Origin: Candidatus Schekmanbacteria bacterium
GTDB lineage: Bacteria > CSSED10-310 > JACPHN01
Length of the DNA: 62,742 nucleotides
Direction of reading: 5' to 3'
NCBI GenBank assembly: GCA_016188575.1
Contig: JACPHN010000135.1
Span: 1 to 62,742, forward strand
The position numbers and the translations under genes are program-made. A model generated the notes under the pieces. The model was not told where the DNA came from. It worked only from the letters and a program-made list of their open reading frames with translations, and made no database searches. Position 1 is the stretch's first letter, and every line of letters begins with the position of its first letter. Shown one piece after another: positions 1 through 8,215 of this stretch.

Positions 1-54
1 GAGGGCGAGGGCGCGCTCGCCGCGGGCAGTGAGGCGGCACTGACAAGCAGCAGC

Positions 55-681
55 ATGGAGACGTCGATGCGACAAGGCGAGCCGGGTCTGCTCGGAACGC
101 TCCTGGAGAGCGCCTACGATCGGTTCGGCGGCTGGCTGTTCGGCCGCTCGGTGCGGGACCTTCTTGCGGATCACTTCGAGCAACCGCCGGGAGGGCTTCC
201 CGTCGTGGAAGAGCCCATTGGAGTCGCCGAGCATCCGAACCTGCAGCTCGCCATCGACGATTTCACGGCGCGAGCGGGGTGGTCGTCGCGGTTGATCGGG
301 CTCACCTCGTCCGGCCTCTTCGGATTCGAACCCATCACCCTGACCGGCATAGTCAACGGCAGTGGGCTCGGCGGCGTGCGCGCCGGACCTGTCAGCTACC
401 GGCGGGTCGCGCTCGATGATGACCGCGCTGTCTCGTGCATTCAGCAGGGCCTGTTTCTGGTCTCGGGCGGGGGCGGAAAAGTCGCCTTGCTCGTCAGTCG
501 GCCGTTATCCATTGCCGGCGAAGGCGACCTCCGAATCGAGGTGATGGCGCCGGACCGAGGTGCGGCCGAGCAGGTGCTGGCCGACATCCGCGCGGCAGCG
601 GCGCGGCGCAATGTGTACCGTGGCAAGATCATCTCGCTCGAGATGACCAGGAGCAGAGAGGTCAACGTTCGCTTTCACTAG
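55..681 (+). pseudogene. AAA ATPase, N-terminal part (ends at an in-frame TAG)
   Basis: This 208-residue reading frame has no Walker motifs and reads as the accessory N-terminal region of an AAA+ ATPase. It stops at a TAG (679-681). Directly after the stop the same frame continues with Leu-Pro-Ala-Pro and runs without interruption into a complete AAA module, so both halves belonged to one roughly 485-residue protein. The frame is also open upstream to the window edge, so the true start may lie outside; ATG 55 and ATG 67 are the visible candidates. As it stands only the non-catalytic half would be translated. A single-base error, a real nonsense mutation or readthrough are all possible. Confidence 0.6.
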
Positions 682-777
682 CTGCCGGCCCCGGCGCGGG
701 ATGAGGTCATCCTGCCGGCGTCGCTGCTCGCGCGAATCGAGCGCCACACGCTCGGGTTCTCCGACCACGCGGAGCGG

Positions 778-1512
778 TTGCGAATGGCTGGCCGACACCT
801 GAAGCGGGGGTTGCTCCTGTACGGCGCCCCAGGTACGGGCAAGACGCTCACCGCAATGTACCTGGCGGGGCGGATGGCGCAGCGCACTGTGATCCTGATC
901 ACCGGCAGCGGCATGGGATTGATTCCGCAAGCCTGCCGCCTGGCTCGGGTGCTCCAACCGGCGACGATCGTGCTCGAGGATGTGGACCTGGTTGCGGAAG
1001 AGCGGACGAGACAGGAGCCGGGTTGCTGCGCCGCGCTGTTCGAGCTGCTGAACGAGATGGATGGTCTGGCGCAGGACGCGGACATCCTGTTTGTGCTCAC
1101 GACCAACCGGCCCGAGATCCTGGAGCCGGCGCTTGCCGCGCGGCCGGGACGAATTGATCTCGCCGTAGAGATTCCGCTTCCGGACGCCGAGTGCCGGCGG
1201 CGCTTGTTCGACCTCTACGGCAAAGGAATGGCGATTGACCAGCCGGCGGCGACGGCAATGATCGACCGCACCGAGGGCGTCAGCGCTGCGTTCATCCGGG
1301 AGCTGCTCCGCAAGGCGGCGCTGTTCGCCGCGGCAGGCAGCGACGGCGAGCTGAGGATCGGCAGTGACCATCTCGAGCAAGCTCTCGGAGAGCTCGTCCT
1401 CGCCGGCGGTGAGATGACGCGGGTGCTGCTCGGCGCGAAGGCCGGCAGCCTTGCTGATCCGCTGCCGCGAAGCGGGTTCTCAGCCGTTGGCGGTGTCGCT
1501 AGACATTTCTGA
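778..1512 (+). pseudogene. AAA ATPase, catalytic part (same frame as the upstream fragment)
   Basis: This is a complete AAA+ ATP-binding module: Walker A GAPGTGKT, Walker B-like stretch ending LEDVD, sensor-1 region LTTNRP, and the arginine-finger region AARPGRID, followed by the small helical lid domain. The coding frame actually begins right after the TAG at 679-681; ATG 778 is only the first later ATG and lies just before the Walker A strand. Proteins of this FtsH/CDC48-related type act as ATP-driven unfoldases or remodelers, but no protease domain follows, so the substrate is unknown. If translation restarts at 778 the product would lack its N-terminal domain. Confidence 0.65.
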
Positions 1513-1545
1513 ATCCACCACCCATTCACCGTCGGCGCGACAATA

Positions 1546-1590
1546 CCCCCTCCATCCCTCCCCCTCCGCGCGGGGGGGGAGGCAAGGCAT
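1546..1590. repeat. Dispersed C-rich/G-rich palindromic repeat, copy 1
   Basis: A pyrimidine-rich arm (CCTCCCC at 1557-1563) faces a purine-rich arm (GGGGAGG at 1576-1582) around a CG-rich centre, with further C-rich and G-rich flanks. The same design recurs near 6.1, 33.6, 36.0 and 44.3 kb. Here it lies between a plus-strand and a minus-strand gene that converge, so it could also work as a terminator hairpin. Confidence 0.65.
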
Positions 1591-1636
1591 GGGCGCTCGG
1601 CTTGGGAAGATATCGTGAAGCTGAAGCTATAGTCGA

Positions 1637-3961
1637 TCAGAGCGGCGAGCTCGGAACCTCAGTCGTGTGCTCGGGGTCTTCGGCGCGGTGATGGCCTCGC
1701 TGCCGGCGGAGGTGGTCCAGCGCCTTTTCGACAAACTCGTCCCGACCCTCGCGCACGCCCTTTAGCGTTCTCTCGACCGGAACCGTGGGAGCGATGCCGA
1801 CCAGGTGGTGCTGCGAGCCATCGTGCTTCAGCACCTTCATGCCGGTCCACACTACGGTGAAGCCACCGGGGAGCTCGATCCGATTCACGTTGCCATTGGT
1901 GCCCGCGGTTGTCTGGCCCACGATGTCGGCCAGCCTGTACGCCGCGACGATGCCGAGAAAGGTTTCGGCATAGCTGATGGCGTTCGCGTCGGTCAAGAAG
2001 ACCGGCCGTCTTCGCAGGCGCGGCGCTTTCGGACCTAGCGTCCAGCGGCCTCGGGTGTCGAATCCCACAATCCGCTCGTGATCCGGGTAGACAACGAGCG
2101 GCACGTTCCAGCGCGCTGATTGCACGGGCTCGTCGGTGAGATGACGAATGATGTCGTGATTGCCATTCGGGTAGCCGCGTAGGTCAAAGATCACGCCATT
2201 GGCCTGCGCGAGCTCTTCGATCCGCGCGTCGAGCTCCGTCATCTCGGTCCGTTGGAGATCCACATAATAGATGCCATCGTCGAGGGTCTCGATCTTCTCG
2301 TGGCGGTACTCGGACAGACCATACTGGAGCTCGTTCCGGCCGCGCATCGACTTGACCGCGAGCTCCCCGTCGCCGCGCCGCAGCCTGACCTGCGCGGTCG
2401 TGCCGAGATCGCCGAGCGTCAGGCGCGACAGCGCCCGGATCCGCCGCCATTGAGGCGAGCCCGAGCCGGTCGCGTCGCGGTCACGCAGGAGCTGTTGGGC
2501 TGGAATCCCGTCGATATCCAGCACCACATCGCCCAGGTGGAACGTCTCGGGTTCGGTGGTTGCCGTCACTACGACGTTTCCCTCGACGAAATCGAGAAGG
2601 ACGGGGACATCGCCCCAGCCTTTTAGCAGCGCGTGGCGCACGCCGGCGTGGCCATCTTGGAGGCCGGAGAGCATTCGCCGCAGCGTCCAGTAGAAGTCCT
2701 TTTCCGTCCGGTCGGCAAGGGCGCCACGCAGCGCCTCGGTCAATGCTGCGGCCCAGTCGGTGCTGACGATGTCGAAATACGGGTAGAAATGCTGAAGCAC
2801 GTTCCACGCGATGACCACGTCGGCGAGACGAAGCGACTCGTCGTCGGCCTGCAAGGTATCGAGAGGGATCCTGGCAAGCTCGGACCGCAGCCGCTCAAGG
2901 GCGCGTGGGTTTCCTGCTGGCAAGGTCGTGTTGCCATCCGAGAGCACCGCCACGGGCGCTCGGCAGCGCAGGCCCGGACCCAGCTCCTTGTCGATGACCT
3001 CGCCGATGGCGGGGGCCTGATCGAAGATTTTTCCTGAGTAGCGGAGCCGCAAGCTGGTGTTTCCGGTTGCTGGGCGCTGAGAGTCGAGCGTGGCCTCGTA
3101 GCCCTCGCCGGCTTGAGCCCACTCGCCGAGCTCCGCCTCGGGCGCGGCTTGCTCGAAGCCCGGATTGTCGAGATCCAGCGGCTTCCAGCCGCCCGCGTCA
3201 TCCTGACAGGCGACATCGAAATCGTCGGCTCCGAGCTGACCGAAGCCGGTGAGCGCGCAACCGACGACGAGATACGCGGCATCCTCCCCGACCTTGGCGA
3301 CAAGCTCGACCGGCGTCCAGTCCGCGGCGTCGATGGAAATGGCCTTGAGGTCCTCCGAGGCGTCATATTGGCCGGCGGGAACGACCTTCACGAACAGCCG
3401 CCCGTCCTCCTCGGGGCGGGTTTTTTCGATTCGCAGGCGCGCTCGGAGCCGGACAGAGCTCCCCTTGCAGGTGCCGGCCGATACCCATTGCGCGATCTCT
3501 CCGGTGCCTGACGCACCGGAGACATGCGGCTTGTTCATCCGGAAGCTCTGGTACCTGCCGGTGGCGTCGCTGGCGGCGTCGAGTCCGTCGCCGCGGTGCT
3601 GCCAGGCGACGACCTCGAGGCCGGTGCCCTCCTGGCGAAACAGCTCGCGGACTTTGCGCGGCCGGTCGCCGTCGGCGTAGATCTGCAGGCTCGGCGCCAG
3701 CGGCCCAAATAGCTCCGTCAAGAGCGACTTGAGCTCGGCGATGTCCCGGGCAGACTTGACTTTCGCTACGCCGTGGATCGCGAAGCGCTTCCAGTCGACG
3801 TTTGCGGCTTCATCGCTGGGATGGAAATACTTGACATACCCATAGAGTCTGGCAAAGGCGCGCAGGTTATCGATCGCGTTGTCGCCGGCGCCGCTGCTTG
3901 TCGTAGGCGCCAGCAACAGGCAACCAAGCACCGCCAAAGCTGACAATGGCTTGCTCCTCAT
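1637..3961 (-). CDS. S41-family peptidase, exported
   Basis: A 774-residue protein with an N-terminal signal peptide (hydrophobic stretch to about residue 23, then SGAGD). The C-terminal third is a tail-specific protease/tricorn-core S41 domain: strand motif VIFDLRGYPNG, then the presumed nucleophile in ANAISYAETFLG (Ser about residue 663) and the TTAGTNG turn. A PDZ-like segment (about residues 470-520) precedes it. The long N-terminal region has no recognisable domain; a beta-rich segment with GQLGADDFDV-like motifs spans about residues 140-300. Expected role: periplasmic or cell-surface cleavage of C-terminal tails. Substrate unknown. The protein is longer than CtpA-type proteases. Confidence 0.85.
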   Translation of the reverse strand: MRSKPLSALAVLGCLLLAPTTSSGAGDNAIDNLRAFARLYGYVKYFHPSDEAANVDWKRFAIHGVAKVKSARDIAELKSLLTELFGPLAPSLQIYADGDRPRKVRELFRQEGTGLEVVAWQHRGDGLDAASDATGRYQSFRMNKPHVSGASGTGEIAQWVSAGTCKGSSVRLRARLRIEKTRPEEDGRLFVKVVPAGQYDASEDLKAISIDAADWTPVELVAKVGEDAAYLVVGCALTGFGQLGADDFDVACQDDAGGWKPLDLDNPGFEQAAPEAELGEWAQAGEGYEATLDSQRPATGNTSLRLRYSGKIFDQAPAIGEVIDKELGPGLRCRAPVAVLSDGNTTLPAGNPRALERLRSELARIPLDTLQADDESLRLADVVIAWNVLQHFYPYFDIVSTDWAAALTEALRGALADRTEKDFYWTLRRMLSGLQDGHAGVRHALLKGWGDVPVLLDFVEGNVVVTATTEPETFHLGDVVLDIDGIPAQQLLRDRDATGSGSPQWRRIRALSRLTLGDLGTTAQVRLRRGDGELAVKSMRGRNELQYGLSEYRHEKIETLDDGIYYVDLQRTEMTELDARIEELAQANGVIFDLRGYPNGNHDIIRHLTDEPVQSARWNVPLVVYPDHERIVGFDTRGRWTLGPKAPRLRRRPVFLTDANAISYAETFLGIVAAYRLADIVGQTTAGTNGNVNRIELPGGFTVVWTGMKVLKHDGSQHHLVGIAPTVPVERTLKGVREGRDEFVEKALDHLRRQRGHHRAEDPEHTTEVPSSPL

Positions 3962-4093
3962 CGCGTCTCCCTCTCCTCCAGCGGTCCATCATCCAGCGCG
4001 GAATCAGCATAGGCGATCGCGCCCGCATGGACACAGGCGCAGGCCGAAATCACTCCCTCCTGGCGGCAGGCGGATGATGGAAACAGCCGGGCC

Positions 4094-5278
4094 CTACCAT
4101 CTACCACTCGCGCCGCCGCCGGACGATCTGCCGCCGGACGACCGGTAGCCGCTCCGCGACCCGGATCCGGACGTGCTGTGGGTCCTGCGCGGGATCGTGT
4201 ACGTTCTTCGCTCATGATGATCGCAATGGCCGCAACGCGAAATGCTCTCGCCAGTGCCGCTCGATGAATAGGTTGGCGCGATCAACGTTACGGATTTCGT
4301 TTCCAATGTCCGGTAACGACATCTTGGGCATCCGGAAAAGCTAGAAAACCAGCTCTTGTAGGCCGCAAGCCGGTGCGCGCCGCAGTATTCGCACAACCAG
4401 ATGTCATAGTCCACCGATTTCAGCGCCTCTTCGCGTAGTTGCCCGGCCTCCAGGAAGCGATCGTCCTGAGCTTCGTCGAGGCGGATCATTGCAGTGCCGC
4501 AGGTAGCGCAGCGGCGCGTCCGGAAACGGCAGTATCGGCGCAGGCCAAGGACGGCGCCGGTGAGGAGCCCCAGCCCGCCCAGCGCGGGAATGATCGGAGA
4601 ATCCCCGACGTACGCCTCGTAGAAATGCCCGACTCGCCGCAGCGCTGCTGCTGCCGGGCCGAATGTGCGCGCCCCCCAGGACGGAGGAGATGCCGGCGGC
4701 TCGGCGGCGGCCGGTCGAGCTTCCGGCGCGGGCGGCGTTGGCTGGGCGTCGACGGTTCGCGCTGCAGGCCTGGTGTCGAGCTTTTTGACCATCTGCTGCA
4801 CGCCATTGGCGATGCCCTTGCTGAAGGCGCTGCGTTTGAAGTGCGGGATGACATGCTCCTGGATTACTTCGTCCATTTCCGGGCTGAAACCGCTGCCATA
4901 AGCCGCGCCCAGCTCGATCCGGACGGCGCGATCCCGGACGCTGACCAGCATCATCGCACCGTTGTTCTTCGTTGCATCGCCGATACCCCAGCGATTGAAC
5001 AGATTTGTCGCAAACGCTTCGAAGCTTTCTTCGCCCGTGGCATATTCTTTGTACGCGTTGATGGTAACGACCACGGCTTCGATGCCCTGGCGCTGGTCCA
5101 GGTCGGTCAGCCAATGTTGGATCTGCGCGTTGTCCGGCGCCGCCAACAGCTTCGCGTAGTCGTTGATATGCAAGGCGGCTCGCCGCGGATATTGGCCAGC
5201 TTGCGCTTCCGCCCCCATCACCAAGGACGCTGTCACAATGACGAGCAAGCCGCCGAGCGATCTCGCGATGTGGCGCAT
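4094..5278 (-). CDS. TPM domain protein with transmembrane helix, zinc-ribbon cysteines and Ser/Gly-rich tail
   Basis: A signal peptide (residues 1-27, ending AEAQA) is followed by a TPM/YgcG-type domain (about 30-165) with features such as FNRWGIGD and NNGAMMLVSVRDR. A Pro/Ala-rich linker, one membrane helix (about 225-245) and a cytoplasmic part with four CxxC pairs (CATCG, CEYCG, CPRCR, CGHCD) follow, consistent with zinc ribbons. The last 40 residues are Ser/Gly/Arg-rich, a common ending for TPM proteins. TPM domains have been linked to photosystem repair in plants and to membrane-anchored phosphatase-like folds in bacteria; the role here is unknown. Confidence 0.85.
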   Translation of the reverse strand: MRHIARSLGGLLVIVTASLVMGAEAQAGQYPRRAALHINDYAKLLAAPDNAQIQHWLTDLDQRQGIEAVVVTINAYKEYATGEESFEAFATNLFNRWGIGDATKNNGAMMLVSVRDRAVRIELGAAYGSGFSPEMDEVIQEHVIPHFKRSAFSKGIANGVQQMVKKLDTRPAARTVDAQPTPPAPEARPAAAEPPASPPSWGARTFGPAAAALRRVGHFYEAYVGDSPIIPALGGLGLLTGAVLGLRRYCRFRTRRCATCGTAMIRLDEAQDDRFLEAGQLREEALKSVDYDIWLCEYCGAHRLAAYKSWFSSFSGCPRCRYRTLETKSVTLIAPTYSSSGTGESISRCGHCDHHERRTYTIPRRTHSTSGSGSRSGYRSSGGRSSGGGASGRW

Positions 5279-5328
5279 GGGCTACGTTTCTCCTCGCATA
5301 ACTAGCACTGTGGTGCCGGCCGGAGCGG

Positions 5329-5952
5329 TCAGCCCGCGAGGGCCTGACGGAAAGCGCGCACCGCTTGGAGCACGGTCGGCCGGTCGAGAAAGGACGTGAG
5401 AAGGTTCGTGTCAAGCTCGGGGAAACAAGCGCTTGATGCGCTGCGCTCATATCCTTGCGGGCCGCGCAGATAGATCTGGATCACATTGCTTTCCCAGAGC
5501 CAAAGCTCGCGGATCCCAAGCCGGCGGTAGATCTCGAGCTTGTCGAGCCCGCCGCGGGTCCAGGCCACCTCGATCACGAGGTCCGGTGCGTCTTTCTGCT
5601 GGTCGGCGCCGATAATGTAGCACTCGTCCGGCTCGGCGCCGGCCTCCTTGCTTGGCTGCTTCAGCGTCCAGCTTCCATAGGGTGACAGGTCGAGCCCACG
5701 ATCCATGGCGTAGGCCTCGATGAGCCTGCCGATGAACGACTTGAGGCGTTCGTGGTCACGAGATGGGCTCATGAGCTCGAGCTCTCCTGCGAGATAGGCG
5801 ATTCGCGGACCCGCCGCGTCACCGCGCAGCGCGAGGAACACCTCGAAGTGGGACCACGGCATGCCGTGCAGAACGACGCGATGGTCCGCGGTGGGGACAT
5901 GCTCCCCCGGGGCAATCGTCTCCGCGGTGGGCGATACGGTGGCTGCGGTCAT
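5329..5952 (-). CDS. Uma2-family (DUF820) PD-(D/E)XK endonuclease-like protein
   Basis: A 207-residue protein with the Uma2/DUF820 layout: early YLAGELELMSPS, the active-site region EPDECYIIG followed by PDLVIEV, and the helix LDKLEIYRRLGIRELWLW. The Asp and Glu of PDLVIEV are the expected metal ligands. The family is abundant in cyanobacteria and deltaproteobacteria; a nuclease fold is predicted but substrates are unknown. It is a single gene with no partner. The 300 bp between it and the tRNA operon carry a copy of the palindromic repeat. Confidence 0.88.
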   Translation of the reverse strand: MTAATVSPTAETIAPGEHVPTADHRVVLHGMPWSHFEVFLALRGDAAGPRIAYLAGELELMSPSRDHERLKSFIGRLIEAYAMDRGLDLSPYGSWTLKQPSKEAGAEPDECYIIGADQQKDAPDLVIEVAWTRGGLDKLEIYRRLGIRELWLWESNVIQIYLRGPQGYERSASSACFPELDTNLLTSFLDRPTVLQAVRAFRQALAG

Positions 5953-6094
5953 GGCTGATGCCCTCCTGCTCGTTCCGTTCTACCAGTGGGCGATTCGCGT
6001 GTCAACGCGTGGCCCGCGACCTTTCCTGTCTGGCCGATTCCGGGCGTCGGCCGAATGTGCCTTACACCAGGGCGAGGGCAATGCGCGTGGCATG

Positions 6095-6126
6095 CTGCCC
6101 CGCTTGTGGGGGGAGGTGGGGGGTCT
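6095..6126. repeat. Dispersed palindromic repeat, copy 2 (mostly G-rich arm)
   Basis: CCCCGC, a short spacer, then a G-rich arm reading GGGGGGAGGTGGGGGG. It matches the right half of the repeat seen at 1.55, 33.6, 36.0 and 44.3 kb. It lies in the intergenic space upstream of the tRNA promoter. Confidence 0.55.
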
Positions 6127-6190
6127 TGGTGATGTGCTTTCTACTCAGCTTCCGGTCGAACCGGCAGTGGATTCAGGACCGCGCATCCGG

Positions 6191-6219
6191 TTGACAGCGG
6201 GTCCGCCGACCCTTATAAT
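6191..6219 (+). promoter_or_regulatory. Sigma-70 promoter of the tRNA-Lys/tRNA-Glu operon
   Basis: A perfect -35 TTGACA (6191-6196) and perfect -10 TATAAT (6214-6219) are separated by 17 bp. Transcription would start near 6226, about 35 bases before the mature tRNA-Lys. Full-consensus promoters are usual for stable RNAs. Confidence 0.85.
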
Positions 6220-6261
6220 AGTCCGCCACATCGGCCGAGAACGTCGAACCTGTAGCACAGC

Positions 6262-6334
6262 GGGCCGGTAGCTCAGTTGGTAGAGCAGCGGCCTTTTAAG
6301 CCGCGGGTCGCAGGTTCGATCCCTGCCCGGCTCA
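6262..6334 (+). tRNA. tRNA-Lys (anticodon UUU)
   Basis: A complete 73-base cloverleaf: acceptor GGGCCGG pairs with CCGGCTC (one G-U), D-arm GCTC...GAGC, anticodon stem GCGGC/GCCGC with loop CTTTTAA (anticodon TTT at 6295-6297), T-arm GCAGG-TTCGATC-CCTGC, discriminator A. The CCA end is not encoded. Only 3 bases separate it from the following tRNA-Glu. Confidence 0.97.
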
Positions 6335-6337
6335 TCA

Positions 6338-6412
6338 GTCCCCATCGTCTAGCCCGGTCTAGGACATCGCCCTTTCACGGCGGCAACAGGGGTTCGAATC
6401 CCCTTGGGGACG
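6338..6412 (+). tRNA. tRNA-Glu (anticodon UUC)
   Basis: A 75-base cloverleaf: acceptor GTCCCCA pairs with TGGGGAC, anticodon loop CTTTCAC (TTC at 6374-6376), T-loop TTCGAAT, discriminator G. CCA is not encoded. Co-transcribed with tRNA-Lys from the promoter at 6191-6219. Confidence 0.97.
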
Positions 6413-6414
6413 TA

Positions 6415-6432
6415 GTCGGCCGCCCGACTTTT
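6415..6432 (+). terminator. Intrinsic terminator of the tRNA operon
   Basis: Short hairpin GTCGG-CCGC-CCGAC followed at once by TTTT. It begins three bases after tRNA-Glu and its T-run reaches the stop codon of the convergent minus-strand gene. Confidence 0.7.
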
Positions 6433-8000
6433 CAGTCAGACGGTAACGGCGTCCGGCGCAACGCCACCACGCTCAGCCGCCGCTGCAGGGCTGCCCCCGG
6501 CGGCACTACCTGCCTCGCTTCATACTCCGCCAGCGGACCCCTCGACCAGTCCGTCGCCACCTGCACGGTTGCTCCCTGCCACACCGGCCCAACGACAACG
6601 AACGAGACTCCGGCATCCCGAGGCGCTGCCGCCACCTCATGGTCAACGGTGGGCATCTGCCAGTGCGCGCACCGCTCCACGCGCAGGTCTTCCTCACCCG
6701 CAGCCCGCGTTACGGCGATGCCGAGCTCTGACCCCATGGCCCACACCGTGATCCTGGCGCCTTGCTCTTGGCCCCGCGCCAGGCCGCCTGCGGTCACCAT
6801 GGGGCCGAGCGCCGCGGCCGGATCGCGGTAAAGGGCCGCGCACGGGTTCACTCCGTCGGTGGGTGGCCACGCCGTATCTGCGGCGCGCACCGCCATCGAC
6901 GCGCCAGCAAGCCCGGTAGCGCAGCGCTGCTCGCCGCCGCCGATCTCGGCCAGGCACCACGCGCTCGCACCCGCCGTCACCTCCCGAGCCAGCCGGAAGC
7001 CCCGCGTGACTTCGCGATTTGCGCGCACCACAACCTCCGGCACGATGGCTCCGGGCGGCTCGCGGCCAGAACCAATCGCGATGTCCACCACCGCGTCGTC
7101 GAGCGGATAATACCGCTGCGGCTCGCCGGCGGCGCGGCCGGTGACCGGCCACATTCCGCGGACCGCCACGGCGCTCAGGTGCTCATCGCGCCCACTGCCC
7201 TCGCCGGCCTCCGGCGCCTGGCCCGGTGAAAGCGAGAAGCCGACGGTAGCCGTGCGCCTGAAACCGAGGTCGTCGAGCTCCAGGTAGCTGCACCCTGCCG
7301 CCACCACTGAAAAAGAAAGCTCGCGGATCGGTCCCGCGGCGAAGAAGTCTCCGGTCAGCGATACCGCGTCCAGGTCGATGATCTTCTCATGCCACTGGCT
7401 GTCGCCGGCGAGCCCAGCTCCGCCGACGCCCAGCACGACCGCATGAGAGCGCATCAGGCTGTGGTTCTCGTTGCCGTATGACAGAATGTCCGCGGCGCTG
7501 CAGTCGGTCCGATACCGAAACGCCAGCTCGGCAAGTCCCGCCGGGTCTACATCGAGGCCGCCGACGGTCGCGCGCAAGTCATTGCGAAAGGTTCCGGCCG
7601 CGCTTGCAGCCGCCAACAGCGCCGGCATTCGCCAGCGCGCGTCCAGCGCCGTCCACGCCGCCTTGCCGATCAGGGCGAAGGCCACTCGCGGCGCGCTCGG
7701 CCTGGACAACCGCAGTGCCCCCTGGGACCAGGTAACGGCTGAAGGAAACCCCTGCCAGCCCTCCTCATCGCGGTCCCAGCCAAAGCGCGCGGCGTCTCCG
7801 GCGCGGCGAACGACCACGGCGTCTCTGGCCGCGGCGCCCGCCCCACCCGCCGGCGCTGCCGTGCTCGCTACTGACTGCAACGCGGCGACACCGACAACCG
7901 CCACCCCCGCCAGCGCCAAGTAAACTCTCCTGCGCACCATCCTCCGCGCGGCGCTGCTTGCACCGAACGCTCCATCTGCCGTATCCTCAGATCGCACCAT
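6432..8000 (-). CDS. Exported or membrane-anchored hypothetical protein
   Basis: No family recognised. 522 residues from ATG 8000, or 502 from an internal ATG at 7940 that puts MVRRRVYLALAG at the start and gives a normal signal peptide or anchor (hydrophobic core about residues 26-43). The rest is predicted beta-rich, with WDRDEEGWQGFP near the start of the mature part and a region around YLELDDLGFRR that resembles carbohydrate-binding or jelly-roll folds. Two isolated cysteine pairs could form disulfides. Its stop codon abuts the tRNA terminator; the gene is divergent from the histidine kinase at 8216. Confidence 0.7.
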   Translation of the reverse strand: MVRSEDTADGAFGASSAARRMVRRRVYLALAGVAVVGVAALQSVASTAAPAGGAGAAARDAVVVRRAGDAARFGWDRDEEGWQGFPSAVTWSQGALRLSRPSAPRVAFALIGKAAWTALDARWRMPALLAAASAAGTFRNDLRATVGGLDVDPAGLAELAFRYRTDCSAADILSYGNENHSLMRSHAVVLGVGGAGLAGDSQWHEKIIDLDAVSLTGDFFAAGPIRELSFSVVAAGCSYLELDDLGFRRTATVGFSLSPGQAPEAGEGSGRDEHLSAVAVRGMWPVTGRAAGEPQRYYPLDDAVVDIAIGSGREPPGAIVPEVVVRANREVTRGFRLAREVTAGASAWCLAEIGGGEQRCATGLAGASMAVRAADTAWPPTDGVNPCAALYRDPAAALGPMVTAGGLARGQEQGARITVWAMGSELGIAVTRAAGEEDLRVERCAHWQMPTVDHEVAAAPRDAGVSFVVVGPVWQGATVQVATDWSRGPLAEYEARQVVPPGAALQRRLSVVALRRTPLPSD

Positions 8001-8215
8001 GCAGAGCGTCTACCTGAATTCCTCGCCTGCTCGACCACCAGTCGCTCGGCAGGTGTGCCGCAAGGACCCTCCACCGCGCCTTCTCCCGCACCTGGCGGGA
8101 CGCGCGACGGGCCAGAGCTCCCCATCGGCGTTGCCTCGCGGCGGATTCGGACTTCGCTACAAGCCCTCCCGGCACGACCTCTCCGTGCCCAACCTACGGC
8201 ACCATCCTACCACAA

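Noticed and set aside
679-681. TAG as pyrrolysine or a reassigned codon
   Set aside because: No pyl genes are visible and other genes in the window end at TAG normally, so a mutation or sequencing error is simpler.
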